Below, piece after piece: positions 9,714 to 21,852 of a stretch of DNA of 64,000 bases. The stretch's first letter is position 1. Every line of letters starts with the position of its first letter. Under the pieces are notes generated by a model that did no database searches, was not told the origin of the DNA, and was given only the letters and a program-made list of their open reading frames with translations. This DNA comes from CAVSEK01 sp963726975 (GTDB lineage Bacteria > Actinomycetota > Actinomycetes > Mycobacteriales > SCTD01), in assembly GCA_963726975.1 (NCBI GenBank), contig CAVSEK010000013.1, forward strand, positions 682,001-746,000, written 5' to 3'. The translations under genes were made by a program, and so were the position numbers.

Positions 9714-10864
9714 TGCTCGACACCCGCCTCACCGAGGAGCAGCTCAGCCTGCAGAAGACGGTGCGCGAGTTCACCCGCGAGGTGGTCGCGCCCGTGTCGT
9801 ACACCCACGACCGCGACAAGACGTTCCCGTACGAGGTCGTGCGGCAGATGGGCGAGATGGGGCTGTTCGGACTGCCCTTCCCCGAGGAGGTCGGCGGGAT
9901 GGGCGGCGACTACTTCGCCCTGTGCCTGGCGCTCGAGGAGCTCGCCACGGTCGACCAGTCGGTCGCGATGACCCTGGAGGCGGGCGTCTCCCTCGGCGCG
10001 ATGCCGGTCTTCCGCTTCGGCACCGACGCGCAGAAGGAGCGCTTCCTGCCCGACCTCGTCGCGGGGCGAGCACTGGGCGCGTTCGGGCTCACCGAGCCGG
10101 GTGCCGGCAGCGACGCGGGCGGCACCCGCACCACCGCCGTGCTCGACGGCGGCGAGTGGGTCCTCAACGGCACCAAGGCGTTCATCACCAACTCGGGCAC
10201 CGACATCACCCGCCTGGTCACCGCGACCGCCGTCACCGGGACGACCTCCAGCGGCAAGAAGGAGATCTCCTCGATCCTCGTGCCCGTGCCGACGCCCGGC
10301 TTCACCGCCGAGCCGCCGTACGACAAGGTCGGCTGGAACGCCTCCGACACGCACCCGCTGACCTTCGACGACGTCCGGGTGCCGGAGGAGAACCTGCTCG
10401 GGCAGCGGGGCCGCGGGTACGCCAACTTCCTGTCGATCCTCGACGAGGGACGGATCGCCATCGCGGCCGTCGCGACCGGCGTCGCCCAGGGCTGCGTCGA
10501 CGAGAGCGTGAAGTACGCCAAGGAGCGCGAGGCCTTCGGCAGCCCCATCGCGAGCAACCAGGCGATCGCGTTCAAGATCGCTCGGATGGAGGCGCGGGCC
10601 CACGCGGCGCGCACGGTCTACTACGACGCGGCCGCCAAGATGCTCGCCGGGCTGCCCTTCAAGAAGGAGGCCTCCATCGCCAAGCTGGTCGCGGGCGAGG
10701 CCGCGATGGACAACGCCCGGGACGCCACGCAGGTGCACGGCGGCTACGGCTTCATGAACGAGTACGTCGTGTCGCGGCACTACCGCGACAGCAAGATCCT
10801 GGAGATCGGCGAGGGCACCACGGAGGTCCAGCTCATGCTCATCGCCCGCGGGCTCGGCCTGTGA
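9713..10864 (+). CDS. Acyl-CoA dehydrogenase, isovaleryl/short-chain type
   Basis: A 383-residue flavoprotein of normal length. The helical N-domain begins LTEEQLSLQKTVREFTREVV. The FAD-site signatures are GAFGLTEPGAGSDAGGTRT and WVLNGTKAFITNSG. The C-domain has EGRIAIAAVATGVAQG, QVHGGYGFMNEY and the catalytic glutamate in LEIGEGTTEVQLM. The catalytic base lies near the C-terminus, as in short-chain enzymes. In this operon (methylcrotonyl-CoA carboxylase, HMG-CoA lyase) oxidation of isovaleryl-CoA to 3-methylcrotonyl-CoA is the likely role, although the substrate is inferred. The ATG is preceded by CCAGGAGG (9698-9705) and overlaps the hmgL stop. The frame is clean throughout. Confidence 0.92.
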   Translation: MLDTRLTEEQLSLQKTVREFTREVVAPVSYTHDRDKTFPYEVVRQMGEMGLFGLPFPEEVGGMGGDYFALCLALEELATVDQSVAMTLEAGVSLGAMPVFRFGTDAQKERFLPDLVAGRALGAFGLTEPGAGSDAGGTRTTAVLDGGEWVLNGTKAFITNSGTDITRLVTATAVTGTTSSGKKEISSILVPVPTPGFTAEPPYDKVGWNASDTHPLTFDDVRVPEENLLGQRGRGYANFLSILDEGRIAIAAVATGVAQGCVDESVKYAKEREAFGSPIASNQAIAFKIARMEARAHAARTVYYDAAAKMLAGLPFKKEASIAKLVAGEAAMDNARDATQVHGGYGFMNEYVVSRHYRDSKILEIGEGTTEVQLMLIARGLGL

Positions 10865-11641
10865 TGGACAAGACCGTCGCCAGCGCGAACGGCGGGAGGT
10901 CCCGCCGAGGCGGTCGCCGACATCGCCTCCGGCTCCTCGCTGGCCGTCGGCGGCTTCGGGCTGTGCGGCATCCCGCAGGCGCTCATCGACGCGCTGCTGG
11001 AGGCCGGGGTCACCGACCTCGAGACCGTGAGCAACAACTGCGGCGTCGACGAGTGGGGCCTCGGCACCCTGCTGCGGGAGAAGCGGATCCGTCGCACCAC
11101 GGGCTCCTACGTCGGGGAGAACAAGGAGTTCGAGCGGCAGTTCCTCAGCCGGTGAGCTCGAGGTCGAGCTGGTGCCGCAGGGCACGCTCGCCGAGCGGCT
11201 GCGGGCCGGCGGCGCCGGCATCCCGGCGTTCTACACGCCGGCCGGCGTCGGCACGCAGATCTCCGAGGGCGGGCTGCCGCTGCGCTTCGACGGCGAGGGC
11301 GGCGTCGCGCGGGCCAGCGAGCCCAAGGAGGTGCGCGACTTCGACGGCACGCAGTACGTGCTCGAGCGAGGCGATCCGCACCGACTTCGCGCTCGTGCAC
11401 GCCTGGCGGGGCGACCGGCACGGCAACCTCGTCTACCGCAAGAGCGCGATGAACTTCAACCCGCTCTGCGCCACGGCCGGGCGCGTCACGTCGCCGAGGT
11501 CGAGGAGCTCGTCGAGCCGGGCGAGCTCGACCCGGCGCAGGTGCACACGCCCGGGCATCTTCGTCCAGCGCGTCGTGCACGTGCCCGCCGGCGAGAAGAA
11601 CATCGAGAAGCGCACGACCCGACGAGAGGGAGGCGTCCTGA
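10864..11641 (+). pseudogene. scoA: 3-oxoacid (succinyl-CoA:acetoacetate) CoA-transferase subunit A, frame-disrupted
   Basis: The family I CoA-transferase alpha subunit is pieced together from several frames: LAVGGFGLCGIPQALIDALL (CoA-loop GGFG), TVSNNCGVDEWGLG, RTTGSYVGENKEFE, LVPQGTLAERLRAGGAGI, AFYTPAGVGT, ALVHAWRGDRHGNLVYRKSA, then VVHVPAGEKNIEKRT. At least five single-base errors interrupt it, for example extra bases near 11151, 11370 and 11554. The ATG overlaps the acd stop and the TGA overlaps the scoB ATG, so operon structure is intact. The heterodimer transfers CoA from succinyl-CoA to acetoacetate, the product of HMG-CoA lyase. Sequence error is more likely than decay. Confidence 0.82.
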
Positions 11642-12288
11642 TGCCGCTCACCCGCGACGAGCTGGCGGCGCGGGTCGCCCGCGAGCTCGAGGACGGCCAG
11701 TACGTCAACCTCGGGATCGGGCTGCCGACGCTGATCCCGAACTTCCTCCCCGGCGGCGTGCACGTGGTGCTGCAGTCGGAGAACGGCGTGCTCGGCGTCG
11801 GCGCCTACCCCGCCGAGGAGGAGGTCGACGCCGACCTCATCAACGCCGGCAAGGAGACGGTCACCGTGCAGGACGGGCGCGTCGTTCTTCGACTCGGCCC
11901 TGTCGTTCTCGATGATCCGCGGCGGGCACGTCGACGTCGCCGTGCTCGGCGCGATGCAGGTCAGCGCCCGCGGCGACCTCGCCAACTGGATGATCCCCGG
12001 GAAGATGGTCAAGGGCATGGGCGGCGCGATGGACCTCGTCCACGGCGCGAAGCGCGTGATCGTGATGATGGAGCACGTCGCCCGCGGCGGCGGCCACAAG
12101 ATCGTGCAGGAGTGCAGCGCTGCCGCTGACCGGGCGCGAGTGCATCCAGCGGGTCGTCACCGACCTCGCCGTGATCGACGTCGAGCCGGACGGGCTGGTG
12201 CTGCGCGAGACCGCGCCCGGGCGTCTCGGTCGACGAGGTGCGCGCCGCGACCGGGCCGGAGCTGCGCGTGGCGCTGGCCGCCGCGTGA
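11641..12288 (+). pseudogene. scoB: 3-oxoacid CoA-transferase subunit B, frame-disrupted
   Basis: The beta subunit begins MPLTRDELAARVARELEDG and YVNLGIGLPTLIPNFL, and carries the catalytic glutamate in the SENGVLGVG motif (about residue 47). After an extra G near 11881 the protein continues in a second frame as MIRGGHVDVAVLGAMQVS, NWMIPGKMVKGMGGAMDLV and RVIVMMEHVARGGGHKI, then in a third as GRECIQRVVTDLAVIDVEPD, ending LRVALAAA. AGGGAGG (11626-11632) precedes the ATG. The stop at 12286-12288 overlaps the crotonase GTG. Its partner is ScoA. Confidence 0.82.
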
Positions 12289-13082
12289 GCGACGAGCTCG
12301 TCTCAGCTCGCGGTCGAGGCCGGCGACGGCGACGGTCACCCTGGACTCCCCCGCCAACCGCAACGCCCTGTCGCGGCAGCTGCGCGCCGAGCTGCGGGGA
12401 GCGCTGCGCGCGGCGCTCGCCGACGACACGGTGCGGGTGCTCGTGCTCACGCACACCGGCCCGGTCTTCTGCCGCGGCATGGACCTCAAGGAGGCCCGCG
12501 GCGGCGGCGCCGGCGAGCAGGGCGTCAACGAGTTCCCGGCGCTGCTCGAGCTGCTCTGGTCCTCCCCCAAGCCCATCGTGGCCCGGCTGGCCGGCCCGGC
12601 CCGGGCCGGCGGCGTCGGCCTGGTCGCGGCGTGCGACCTGGCCGTGGCCGCCGACACCGTCGAGCTTCGCCTTCACCGAGGTGCGGCTGGGCGTGGTGCC
12701 GGCCGTCATCAGCGTGCCCGTGCTGCCGCGGGTGCTGCCCCGGGCCGGCGCACGAGCTCTTCCTCACCGGCGAGGTGTTCGACGCGGCTCGCGCGGTGCG
12801 GCATCGGCCTGCTCAACCGGGCCGTACCGGCGGAACGCGCTCGACGACGAGGTCGACCGGCTCGCCGGCCTGCTCGCGCTCGGCGGGCCGCGGGCCCTGG
12901 CCGCCACCAAGCAGCTGCTCGACGCGGTCGCCGCCGAGCGGCTTCGGCCCGGGCGGCTTCGCCGGCGCCCTCTCGACCGCGAGCGAGGTGTCCGCCCGGC
13001 TTCTTCGCCTCCGAGGAGGGCCAGGAGGGCATCGCGCGCCTTCGCGGAGAAGCGCCCGGCGCGCTGGGTGCCCGGGACCTGA
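12285..13082 (+). pseudogene. Enoyl-CoA hydratase/isomerase (crotonase) family, candidate methylglutaconyl-CoA hydratase, frame-disrupted
   Basis: The crotonase fold is clear although split over three frames: LDSPANRNALSRQLRAEL, VLTHTGPVFCRGMDLKEA (oxyanion hole), KPIVARLAGPARAGGVGLVA, CDLAVAADTVE, FTEVRLGVVPAVISVPVLPR (active-site loop), then EGQEGI and AEKRPARWVPGT at the end. Extra bases occur for example near 12665 and 12749. By context it would hydrate 3-methylglutaconyl-CoA to HMG-CoA between the carboxylase and HmgL, closing the leucine pathway; the substrate is inferred. The GTG start overlaps the scoB stop. It is the last gene of the operon. Confidence 0.78.
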
Positions 13083-13172
13083 GGGCCGGCACCGGCACGG
13101 GTCACGGGTACGGGTACGGCACTGTCACCGGACAGCAAGGCCGCTGGGGGTGCCGGTCCCGCGCACCGGCCC

Positions 13173-13178
13173 TACCTT
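13173..13178 (+). promoter_or_regulatory. Leaderless -10 box of the downstream TetR gene
   Basis: TACCTT ends 8 nt before the GTG at 13187. The TAnnnT pattern and spacing match leaderless promoters seen elsewhere in the window. Confidence 0.45.
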
Positions 13179-13186
13179 CTCCGCTC

Positions 13187-13861
13187 GTGGCCGACCCCTC
13201 CGACGACCCCAGCCCGCCCCGGGTCTACGGCGGCCGTTCCGCACAGGAGCGCCGGCAGGACCGCCGGGCGCGGCTGCTCGCCGCAGCGCTGGACCTGTTC
13301 GGCACCGACGGGTTCCCCTCCACGACGATCGAGCGGCTGTGCGCCGTGGCCAACATCGCGACCCGGTCGTTCTACGAGGAGTTCGCCAGCCGCGAGGACC
13401 TGCTGAGGACGGTCTACGACGAGCTGGTCGTGGCGGCCACCGCGCGCATCGTCGGCGCCCTCGAGGAGCAGGACGGGACGCTGGACGAGCGGGTCCGGCG
13501 CGCCGTCGGGGCCTACCTGGGCTACGTCGAGGGAGGACCCGCGGCGGGCCCGCGTCGTGCACCGCGAGGTCCGGGCGGTCCCGGGGCTGCAGGGGCACCG
13601 CCACGAGGCCGTCACGGCTTCGCCCGGCTCATCCAGCGCGAGCTGCTCGGGCCGACGCCGAGCGTCGACGAGTGGCGACGGCGCGTGGTGTCGCTCGCGC
13701 TGGCGGGGGCCGTCAGCGAGGTGCTCGTCGACTGGTCGGGGCTGCCGGACCCGCGCCCCGACCTCGCCGTCGTGCACGCGGAGATGACCAACCTCTACGT
13801 CGCGGCCCTGGCCCCGCTGAGGGACGGGCCGCCCGGTCAGGAGCGGGCCGGGGACGCGTAG
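13187..13861 (+). CDS. TetR-family transcriptional regulator
   Basis: About 224 residues. The N-terminal helix-turn-helix is RRARLLAAALDLFGTDGF, then TTIERLCAVANIATRSFYEE and FASREDLLRTVYDELV. The C-terminal helices are readable as EWRRRVVSLALAGAVSEVLV and LAVVHAEMTNLYVAALAPL. A short middle segment (about 13530-13615) is out of frame; the alternative frame gives VHREVRAVPGLQGHRHEAVT, and the original frame resumes at FARLIQREL, so the errors cancel. It follows the leucine operon but has its own leaderless -10 box. The ligand and regulon are unknown. Confidence 0.8.
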   Translation: MADPSDDPSPPRVYGGRSAQERRQDRRARLLAAALDLFGTDGFPSTTIERLCAVANIATRSFYEEFASREDLLRTVYDELVVAATARIVGALEEQDGTLDERVRRAVGAYLGYVEGGPAAGPRRAPRGPGGPGAAGAPPRGRHGFARLIQRELLGPTPSVDEWRRRVVSLALAGAVSEVLVDWSGLPDPRPDLAVVHAEMTNLYVAALAPLRDGPPGQERAGDA

Positions 13862-13923
13862 GAGTCGGGGCCGCGGGGGTAGGGAGGAGCCAGTCACCGG
13901 CCCCACCCCCGAGGAGCTCCCCC

Positions 13924-15053
13924 GTGGACCTGCCCGACCTGTCCGCCCTGCTGACCGCGCCCGGCCCCTTCGTCACCGTCCACGTCGAGAGCGAGAGCGC
14001 GGTCGAGCAGGCCGCTGACGCCTACGACCGGCTGTGGAAGGGCACGCTGCAGGAGCTCCAGCGGCTCGGCGTCACCGACGAGGTCCGCGAGGCGGTGTCG
14101 GCGGCGCGCGGCGAGCACTCCGGGGGCGGCTCCCGCTTCGTCGCCGCGTCCACCGCCGACCCGTCCGCCCTGGTCGCCGTCTCGCTGTCCGCGCCACCGC
14201 GCCGACCGGTGGTCGAGGTGGCGCCGCTGCCGCACCTGCTCCCGCTCGTCGACGACGCCTCCGCACGCGTCCCGCACGTCGTGGTGCTGGCCGACCACGC
14301 CGGCGCGGACGTGACCGCCTACGCCGACACCGAGCACGTCGCGGGCAGCGTCGACGTGGTCGGGTCCGCCCCGGACATCCGCAAGGTCTCCGTCGGCGGC
14401 TGGTCGCAGATGCACTACCAGCACCGCGCCGAGGAGGGCTGGGAGGCCAACGCGCGCGAGGTCGTCGACGTCGTGGCCCGGCTCGCCGACGTCGTCGGCG
14501 CCGAGCTCGTCGTGGCAGCCGGCGAGGACCGTCAGCTGGTCATCGTCGCCGAGCACCTCCCTCACGCGCTCAGGGACCGCTGGGTGCAGGTCGACGGCGG
14601 CCGGGGCCACGACGGCAGCAGCGACCTCGTGCAGCAGCGGGTCCGCGACGTCGTGGCCCGGCACGTGGCGACCCGTACCCTGGACCTGCTCGAGGGCTAC
14701 GCCCAGGAGCGCGGCCAGGGCAAGCGCGCCGCGGAGGGCGTCGAGGACGTCGTCGCCGCCCTGCGCAAGGCGCAGGTCGAGACCCTGCTCGTGACCACGG
14801 GCGCCCCCGAGGGCGCCCCGCTCTTCTACGGCCCCGACCCCACGTCCCTCGCCACCCGAGCCTCGGAACTGTCCGACCTCGGCGTGGCCGAGCCCCAGGA
14901 GGGCCCCATGATCGACGTCCTGATCCGCGCCGCGCTCGGCACCGCCGCCGACGTGCAGCTCGTCCCGCACGAGCTCGGCACCGCCCCGCAGGGCGGCGTC
15001 GGAGCCGTGCTGCGCTACGCCGACGCGCTCGGCACCGCCGCCGAGGCGCAGGC

Positions 15054-15057
<4 letters not shown>
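13924..15057 (+). CDS. Release-factor-like baeRF family protein (Rv2629/Vms1-like)
   Basis: A 377-residue soluble protein. The mid region VVVLADHAGADVTAYADTEH is typical of the actinobacterial eRF1-related family that includes M. tuberculosis Rv2629. It is followed by GGWSQMHYQHRAEEGWEANA and the central NTPase-fold-like GAELVVAAGEDRQLVIVAEH, then a basic helix EGYAQERGQGKRAAEGVEDV and the C-terminal AQVETLLVTTGAPEG. Relatives in eukaryotes (Vms1, eRF1) act on stalled ribosomes; the bacterial role is not established. GAGGAG (13910-13915) precedes the GTG. Its stop overlaps the glgX start (GTGA), coupling it to trehalose genes, an unexplained linkage. The frame is clean. Confidence 0.75.
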
Positions 15058-17178
<2,121 letters not shown>

Positions 17179-17179
<1 letters not shown>

Positions 17180-19566
17180 TGCGCGCACCTGCCGGCGGCC
17201 GGCCGCCCGGTGCCGGTCTCGACCTACCGGGTGCAGCTGACCGCCGGGCTTCGGCTTCGACGACGCCGCGGCGGTCGTGCCCTACCTCGCCGACCTCGGC
17301 GTGACGCACCTGTACTGCTCGCCGTACCTGCAGGCGGCCCCGGGCTCGATGCACGGCTACGACGTCGTCGACCACGAGCGGCTCAACGCCGAGCTGGGCG
17401 GCGCAGGAGGCGTTCGACCGGCTGGTCGCGGCCTGCCGGGCCGCCGGCCTCGGGATCCTGCTCGACGTCGTGCCCAACCACATCGCCGTGTCCGAGCCCG
17501 AGTCGCAGAACGCCGCCTGGTGGGGGCTGCTGCGCGACGGCCGGGACGTCGCCGTACGCCGCGTGGTTCGACGTCGACTGGGACTCCCCCGACAACCCCG
17601 GCAAGGTGCTGGTGCCGGTGCTCGGGGCGCCGCTCGGCGAGGTGCTCGACGACCTCGAGCTGCTCGAGGACCGGATCCGCTACTACGACCACGAGGTGCC
17701 GGTCGCGCCCGGCACGCTCGTCGAGGGCGACGTGCTGGCGACGCTGGAGCAGCCAGCACTACCGGCTGTGCCACTGGCGGGTCGCGGTCGAGGAGCTCGA
17801 ACTACCGCCGGTTCTTCGACGTGACGACGCTGGCCGGCGTGCGCGTCGAGGACCCGGAGGTGTTCGACGCGACGCACCGGCTCGTCCTGCGAGCAGGTGC
17901 GCGAGCGGCGTCCTCGACGGGCTGCGCATCGACCACCCGGACGGGCTGGCCGACCCGCAGGGGTACCTGCGAGATGCTCGCCGAGGGCACCGACCACGGC
18001 TGGGTCGTCGTGGAGAAGATCCTCGAGCCCGGCGAGGCGCTGCCCGACGCGTGGCTGCTGCGCCGGCACCACCGGCTACGACGCGCTCAACCGGGTGCTC
18101 GGGATCTTCGTCGACCCCGCCGGCGAGCAGCCGCTCACCGACCTGTGGGCCTCCGAGACCGGCAGCCGCGCGTCGTACGAGCAGGTCGTCGACGCCACGA
18201 AGCACCTGGTGCTGCGCGACGTGCTCGTCGCCGAGGTCAACCGGCTCACCGAGCTCGGCCTGCGGGTGTGCCGCGCCGACCCGGCGCTGCGCGACACGAC
18301 CCGGCGGGCGCTGCGCGAGGCGCTCGTCGAGCTGCTCGCGTCCTTCGGGGTCTACCGGGCGTACCTGCCGCCGACCGGGCCGGCCGACGACGAGGCACGG
18401 CACCACGTGCGGGCGGCGGTCGAGGCCGCGCACGGAGCGCGTGCCGGCCCGGGCCGACGAGATCGCGCTGGTCGCCCGGCTGGCGCTCGCCGAGGGCCCG
18501 GCCGGCGAGGCGGCGCAGGAGTTCGTCACGCGCTTCCAGCAGACCTGCGGTCCGGTCATGGCCAAGGGCGTCGAGGACACCGCCTTCTACCGCTACCTGC
18601 GGTTCGCGGCGCTCAACGAGGTCGGCGGCGATCCCGGTCGCTTCGGCCTGCCGGTCGCGGAGTTCCACGCCGCGTGCGAGGCCCAGCAGGCCGACTGGCC
18701 GGTCTCCCAGACCACGCTGTCGACGCACGACACCAAGCGCAGCGAGGACGTCCGCGCCCGGCTCGTGCTGCTCGCCCAGTGCCCGCGCGAGTGGGGCGAG
18801 GCGGTCGTGCGCTGGTCCGCTCTCGCCGCGCGGCACAAGCGCCCCGCCGGGCCGGACCCGGCCACCGAGCTGCTCGTGTGGCAGACGCTGCTCGGCGCGT
18901 GGCCGATCAGCGCCGACCGGGCGGTCGCGTACGTCGAGAAGGCCACCCGGGAGGCCAAGGCGCAGACGTCCTGGGTCGACCCGGTGCCCGAGTTCGACGA
19001 GGCGGTGCAGGCGTTCGTGCGCGACGTGCTCGCCGACGACGCGCTGACGAGCGAGCTGGCGGCCTTCACCGAGCGGCTGCGGCCGGCGTGGGAGGCGACC
19101 CTGCTGGCGCAGAAGCTCGTCCAGCTGACGATGCCGGGGGTGGCCGACACCTACCAGGGCACCGAGCTGCCCGGACCTCTCGCTCGTCGACCCGGACAAC
19201 CGGCGGCCGGTCGACTACGACGTCCGCCGCGAGGGCCTGCGCGACCTGGCGCAGGCCCCGGCGAAGCTGCGGCTGACGGCCACCGCGCTGCGGCTGCGCC
19301 GCGACTCCCCCGACTGGTTCCTCGCCGGTGCGACGTACGAGGGCCTGGACGCGGGCGGCCGCGCCGTGGCGTTCTGCCGCTCCGGGCAGGTCGTGACCGT
19401 CGCCCCGACGCGGGCCCTGCGCGTCGAGCGCGAGGGCTGGGGGGACGACGCGGTGACGCTGCCCGACGGGTCGTGGACCGACCTGCTCGGGGGCGGCAGC
19501 TGGTCCGGGCGCGTGCGCCTGGCCGAGCTGCTCGACGGTGGCCCGGCACTGCTGGTGCGGGCGTGA
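17179..19566 (+). pseudogene. treY: Maltooligosyltrehalose synthase, frame-disrupted
   Basis: TreY isomerises the terminal alpha-1,4 bond of a maltodextrin to the alpha,alpha-1,1 bond of trehalose. Segments across frames are STYRVQLTAG, VPYLADLGVTHLYCSPYLQA, GSMHGYDVVDHERLN, LGILLDVVPNHIAVSEPESQ, VLDGLRIDHPDGLADPQGYL, GWVVVEKILEPGEALPDAWL, VMAKGVEDTAFYRYLRFAAL and TTLSTHDTKRSEDVRARL, with expected length near 770 residues. About eight indels lie between 17245 and 19180; from 18450 to 19170 the frame is clean. The upstream GTG overlaps the glgX TAG; the first clearly in-frame GTG is 17210. Sequence error is likely because every catalytic motif is present. Confidence 0.85.
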
Positions 19567-19606
19567 GGCGCGTTCGCCGGGCGGCCGGCTGGGCAGGGGT
19601 GCGCCC

Positions 19607-21340
19607 ATGACGACGCTGCGCGTGTGGGCACCCGGCAAGGACCGGGTCGAGGTCGAGGTCGGCGACGACCGACAGGCGATGTCCCCGGTGGGCGGCGGGT
19701 GGTGGCAGGTCGAGGTCGACGCGGGAGCGGGCACGGACTACGCCTTCCGCCTCGACGGCGGCGAGCCGAGGCCCGACCCGCGCAGCGCCTGGCAGCCGCA
19801 GGGGGTGCACGGTCCGTCCCGGCTCGTGGACCACGACGCCTTCGACTGGACCGACGAGCACTGGCGCGGCCTCCCGCTCGCGGGTGCCGTCCTCTACGAG
19901 ATGCACGTCGGCACCTTCACCCCCGAGGGCACCTTCGACGCGGCGATCGGCAAGCTGGACGCGCTCGTCGAGCTCGGGGTGGACGCGGTCGAGCTGCTGC
20001 CGGTCAACGCCTTCGCCGGGCGCTGGGGCTGGGGCTACGACGGCGTCGCGTGGTTCGCCGTGCACGAGCCGTACGGCGGCCCCGACGGGCTCAAGCGCTT
20101 CGTCGACGCCTGCCACGCCCGTGGCCTCGGCGTCGTCGTCGACGCGGTCTACAACCACCTCGGGCCGGCCGGCAACTACCTGCCGGAGTTCGGGCCCTAC
20201 CTCACCGAGGCGCACACGACCCCGTGGGGCCCCGCGGTCAACCTCGACACCCCCGGCTCCGACGAGGTGCGCCGCTACGTCATGGACAGCGCGCTGGCCT
20301 GGCTGCGCGACTACCACGTCGACGGGCTGCGCCTGGACGCCGTGCACGCGCTCGTCGACGAGCGCGCCACGCACCTGCTCGAGGAGCTTCAGGTCGAGGT
20401 CGAGGCGCTCGGCGCGCGGCTGAGGAAGCCGCTGTGGCTGGTGGCCGAGAGCGACCTCAACGACGCGCGCGTCGTGTCGTCGCGCGAGGCCGGCGGCTAC
20501 GGGCTCGCGGGGCAGTGGGCCGACGACGTGCACCACAGCCTGCACGCGCTGCTGACCGGCGAGCGCTCCGGCTACTACGGCGACTTCGGGAGCCTGCCGA
20601 CGCTCGCGAAGGCGCTGACCGGCGTCTTCGTGCACGACGGCTGCTGGTCGAGCTTCCGCGAGCGCCGGCACGGCCGGCCGGTGCCGGCGACGGTGCCGGG
20701 CCACCGGTTCGTGGTCTACCTGCAGGACCACGACCAGGTCGGCAACCGCGCCGTCGGCGACCGCATCGCCGCGACCGTGTCGGACGGCCTGCTCCAGGTC
20801 GGCGCCGCCCTGGTGCTCACCTCCCCCTTCACGCCGATGCTGTGGATGGGCGAGGAGTGGGGAGCCCGCACGCCCTGGCAGTTCTTCTCCGACCACGACG
20901 CCGAGCTCGGCGAGGCGGTGAGCAAGGGCCGTCGGGCGGAGTTCGCGTCGCACGGCTGGGACACCGAGGAGGTGCCCGACCCGCAGAGCGAGCAGACCTT
21001 CCGCGACTCCACGCTGGACTGGTCGGAGCGCGAGGGTGAGCGCGAGCAGGCGCTGCTCGGGTGGACGCGCGACCTCATCGCCCTGCGCCGGACCCGTCCG
21101 GAGCTCAGCGACGGTCGGCGCGACCTCGTCGAGGTGAGCGTCGACGAGGACGCCCGGTGGGTCGTCGTGCGCCGGGGGCGGGTGGCGGTCGCGTGCAACC
21201 TCTCCGACCGGCGGCAGGTCGTCCCGCTCCCGGGGCAGCCGCAGAGCGTCCTGCTCAACAGCACCCCCGGCTTCGTCTACAGCGACGGGCAGGTCGAGAC
21301 CGACGGCGAGTCGGTCGTCGTGCTGGAGCTCGCGGGCTGA
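19607..21340 (+). CDS. treZ: Maltooligosyltrehalose trehalohydrolase
   Basis: A 577-residue GH13 enzyme that releases trehalose from maltooligosyltrehalose. The N-terminal domain is LRVWAPGKDRVEVEVGDDRQ. The barrel shows VLYEMHVGTFTPEGTFDAAI, VELLPVNAFAGRWGWGYDGV, VVVDAVYNHLGPAGNYLPEF, HVDGLRLDAVHAL (nucleophile Asp), LWLVAESDLND (Glu) and VVYLQDHDQVGNRAVGDR (Asp). The sequence is intact and of usual length. It lies 40 nt after treY and is followed by a strong palindromic terminator, ending the glycogen-to-trehalose operon. Confidence 0.95.
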   Translation: MTTLRVWAPGKDRVEVEVGDDRQAMSPVGGGWWQVEVDAGAGTDYAFRLDGGEPRPDPRSAWQPQGVHGPSRLVDHDAFDWTDEHWRGLPLAGAVLYEMHVGTFTPEGTFDAAIGKLDALVELGVDAVELLPVNAFAGRWGWGYDGVAWFAVHEPYGGPDGLKRFVDACHARGLGVVVDAVYNHLGPAGNYLPEFGPYLTEAHTTPWGPAVNLDTPGSDEVRRYVMDSALAWLRDYHVDGLRLDAVHALVDERATHLLEELQVEVEALGARLRKPLWLVAESDLNDARVVSSREAGGYGLAGQWADDVHHSLHALLTGERSGYYGDFGSLPTLAKALTGVFVHDGCWSSFRERRHGRPVPATVPGHRFVVYLQDHDQVGNRAVGDRIAATVSDGLLQVGAALVLTSPFTPMLWMGEEWGARTPWQFFSDHDAELGEAVSKGRRAEFASHGWDTEEVPDPQSEQTFRDSTLDWSEREGEREQALLGWTRDLIALRRTRPELSDGRRDLVEVSVDEDARWVVVRRGRVAVACNLSDRRQVVPLPGQPQSVLLNSTPGFVYSDGQVETDGESVVVLELAG

Positions 21341-21342
21341 TC

Positions 21343-21376
21343 CCGCCGCCCGGGCCGCATGCGGTCCGGGCGGCGG
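21343..21376. terminator. Bidirectional palindromic terminator after treZ
   Basis: A 34-base near-perfect palindrome: CCGCCGCCCGG, then a G/T wobble position, then CCGCATGCGG, then the mirror half. It sits between convergent treZ (+) and the SRPBCC gene (-). There is no T tract, as is usual in actinomycetes. Confidence 0.7.
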
Positions 21377-21393
21377 CCGGGGCCCGTGCCGGG

Positions 21394-21801
21394 TCAGCCG
21401 TCGACGAGGTCGGCGAGGGCCTCGAGGCAGGTGGCGAGCTCGCGCTCGACGCCGTCCGGACCGTCCCCGTCCAGGAACGACAGGTGCGCCACCACCTCGC
21501 AGCCGGACGTGCGGTCCTCGACCTGCAGCCAGCCGGCGTACGACCCGGGCTCGCCCCCGCGCGAGGGCCGGCTCCACTCGACCCGCAGCTGGTCCGGCGA
21601 GGGGCGCCAGAAGCCGTCGCTGGCGTAGCCACCGTGCCCCGCGTCGCCCTCGACGTGCACGTCGGTGTCGCTGCCCGCGGCGGCAGGCTCGGCGACCTGC
21701 ACCGTGGCCAGCCACTCCGGCAGCCGACGCACGTCGGACACCACCTCGAAGACCCGGCTGCTGGGCGCGGACAGGACGCGGGAGACCTCGTGCTCGCTCA
21801 T
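21394..21801 (-). CDS. SRPBCC (START/polyketide cyclase-like) family protein
   Basis: A 135-residue small protein. The START-like fold signature begins EHEVSRVLSAPSSRVFEVVS and RLPEWLATVQ, typical of SRPBCC proteins that bind a hydrophobic ligand in a helix-grip cavity. Strand motifs GGYASDGFWRPSPDQLRVEW and SGCEVVAHLSFLDGDG follow. The ATG at 21801 diverges from the epimerase at 21853. No ligand can be inferred. Confidence 0.75.
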   Translation of the reverse strand: MSEHEVSRVLSAPSSRVFEVVSDVRRLPEWLATVQVAEPAAAGSDTDVHVEGDAGHGGYASDGFWRPSPDQLRVEWSRPSRGGEPGSYAGWLQVEDRTSGCEVVAHLSFLDGDGPDGVERELATCLEALADLVDG

Positions 21802-21852
21802 GTCACAGCCGTTCCCCGTGTGCAGACGGCGCACGCCGGGAACCAGCCGGGC

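Noticed and set aside
7375..12129. Single 1584-codon open frame joining parts of accA1, hmgL and scoA/scoB
   Set aside because: Only the hmgL and scoA/scoB parts carry real protein sequence. It arises because hmgL lost one base, so its stop is not read.
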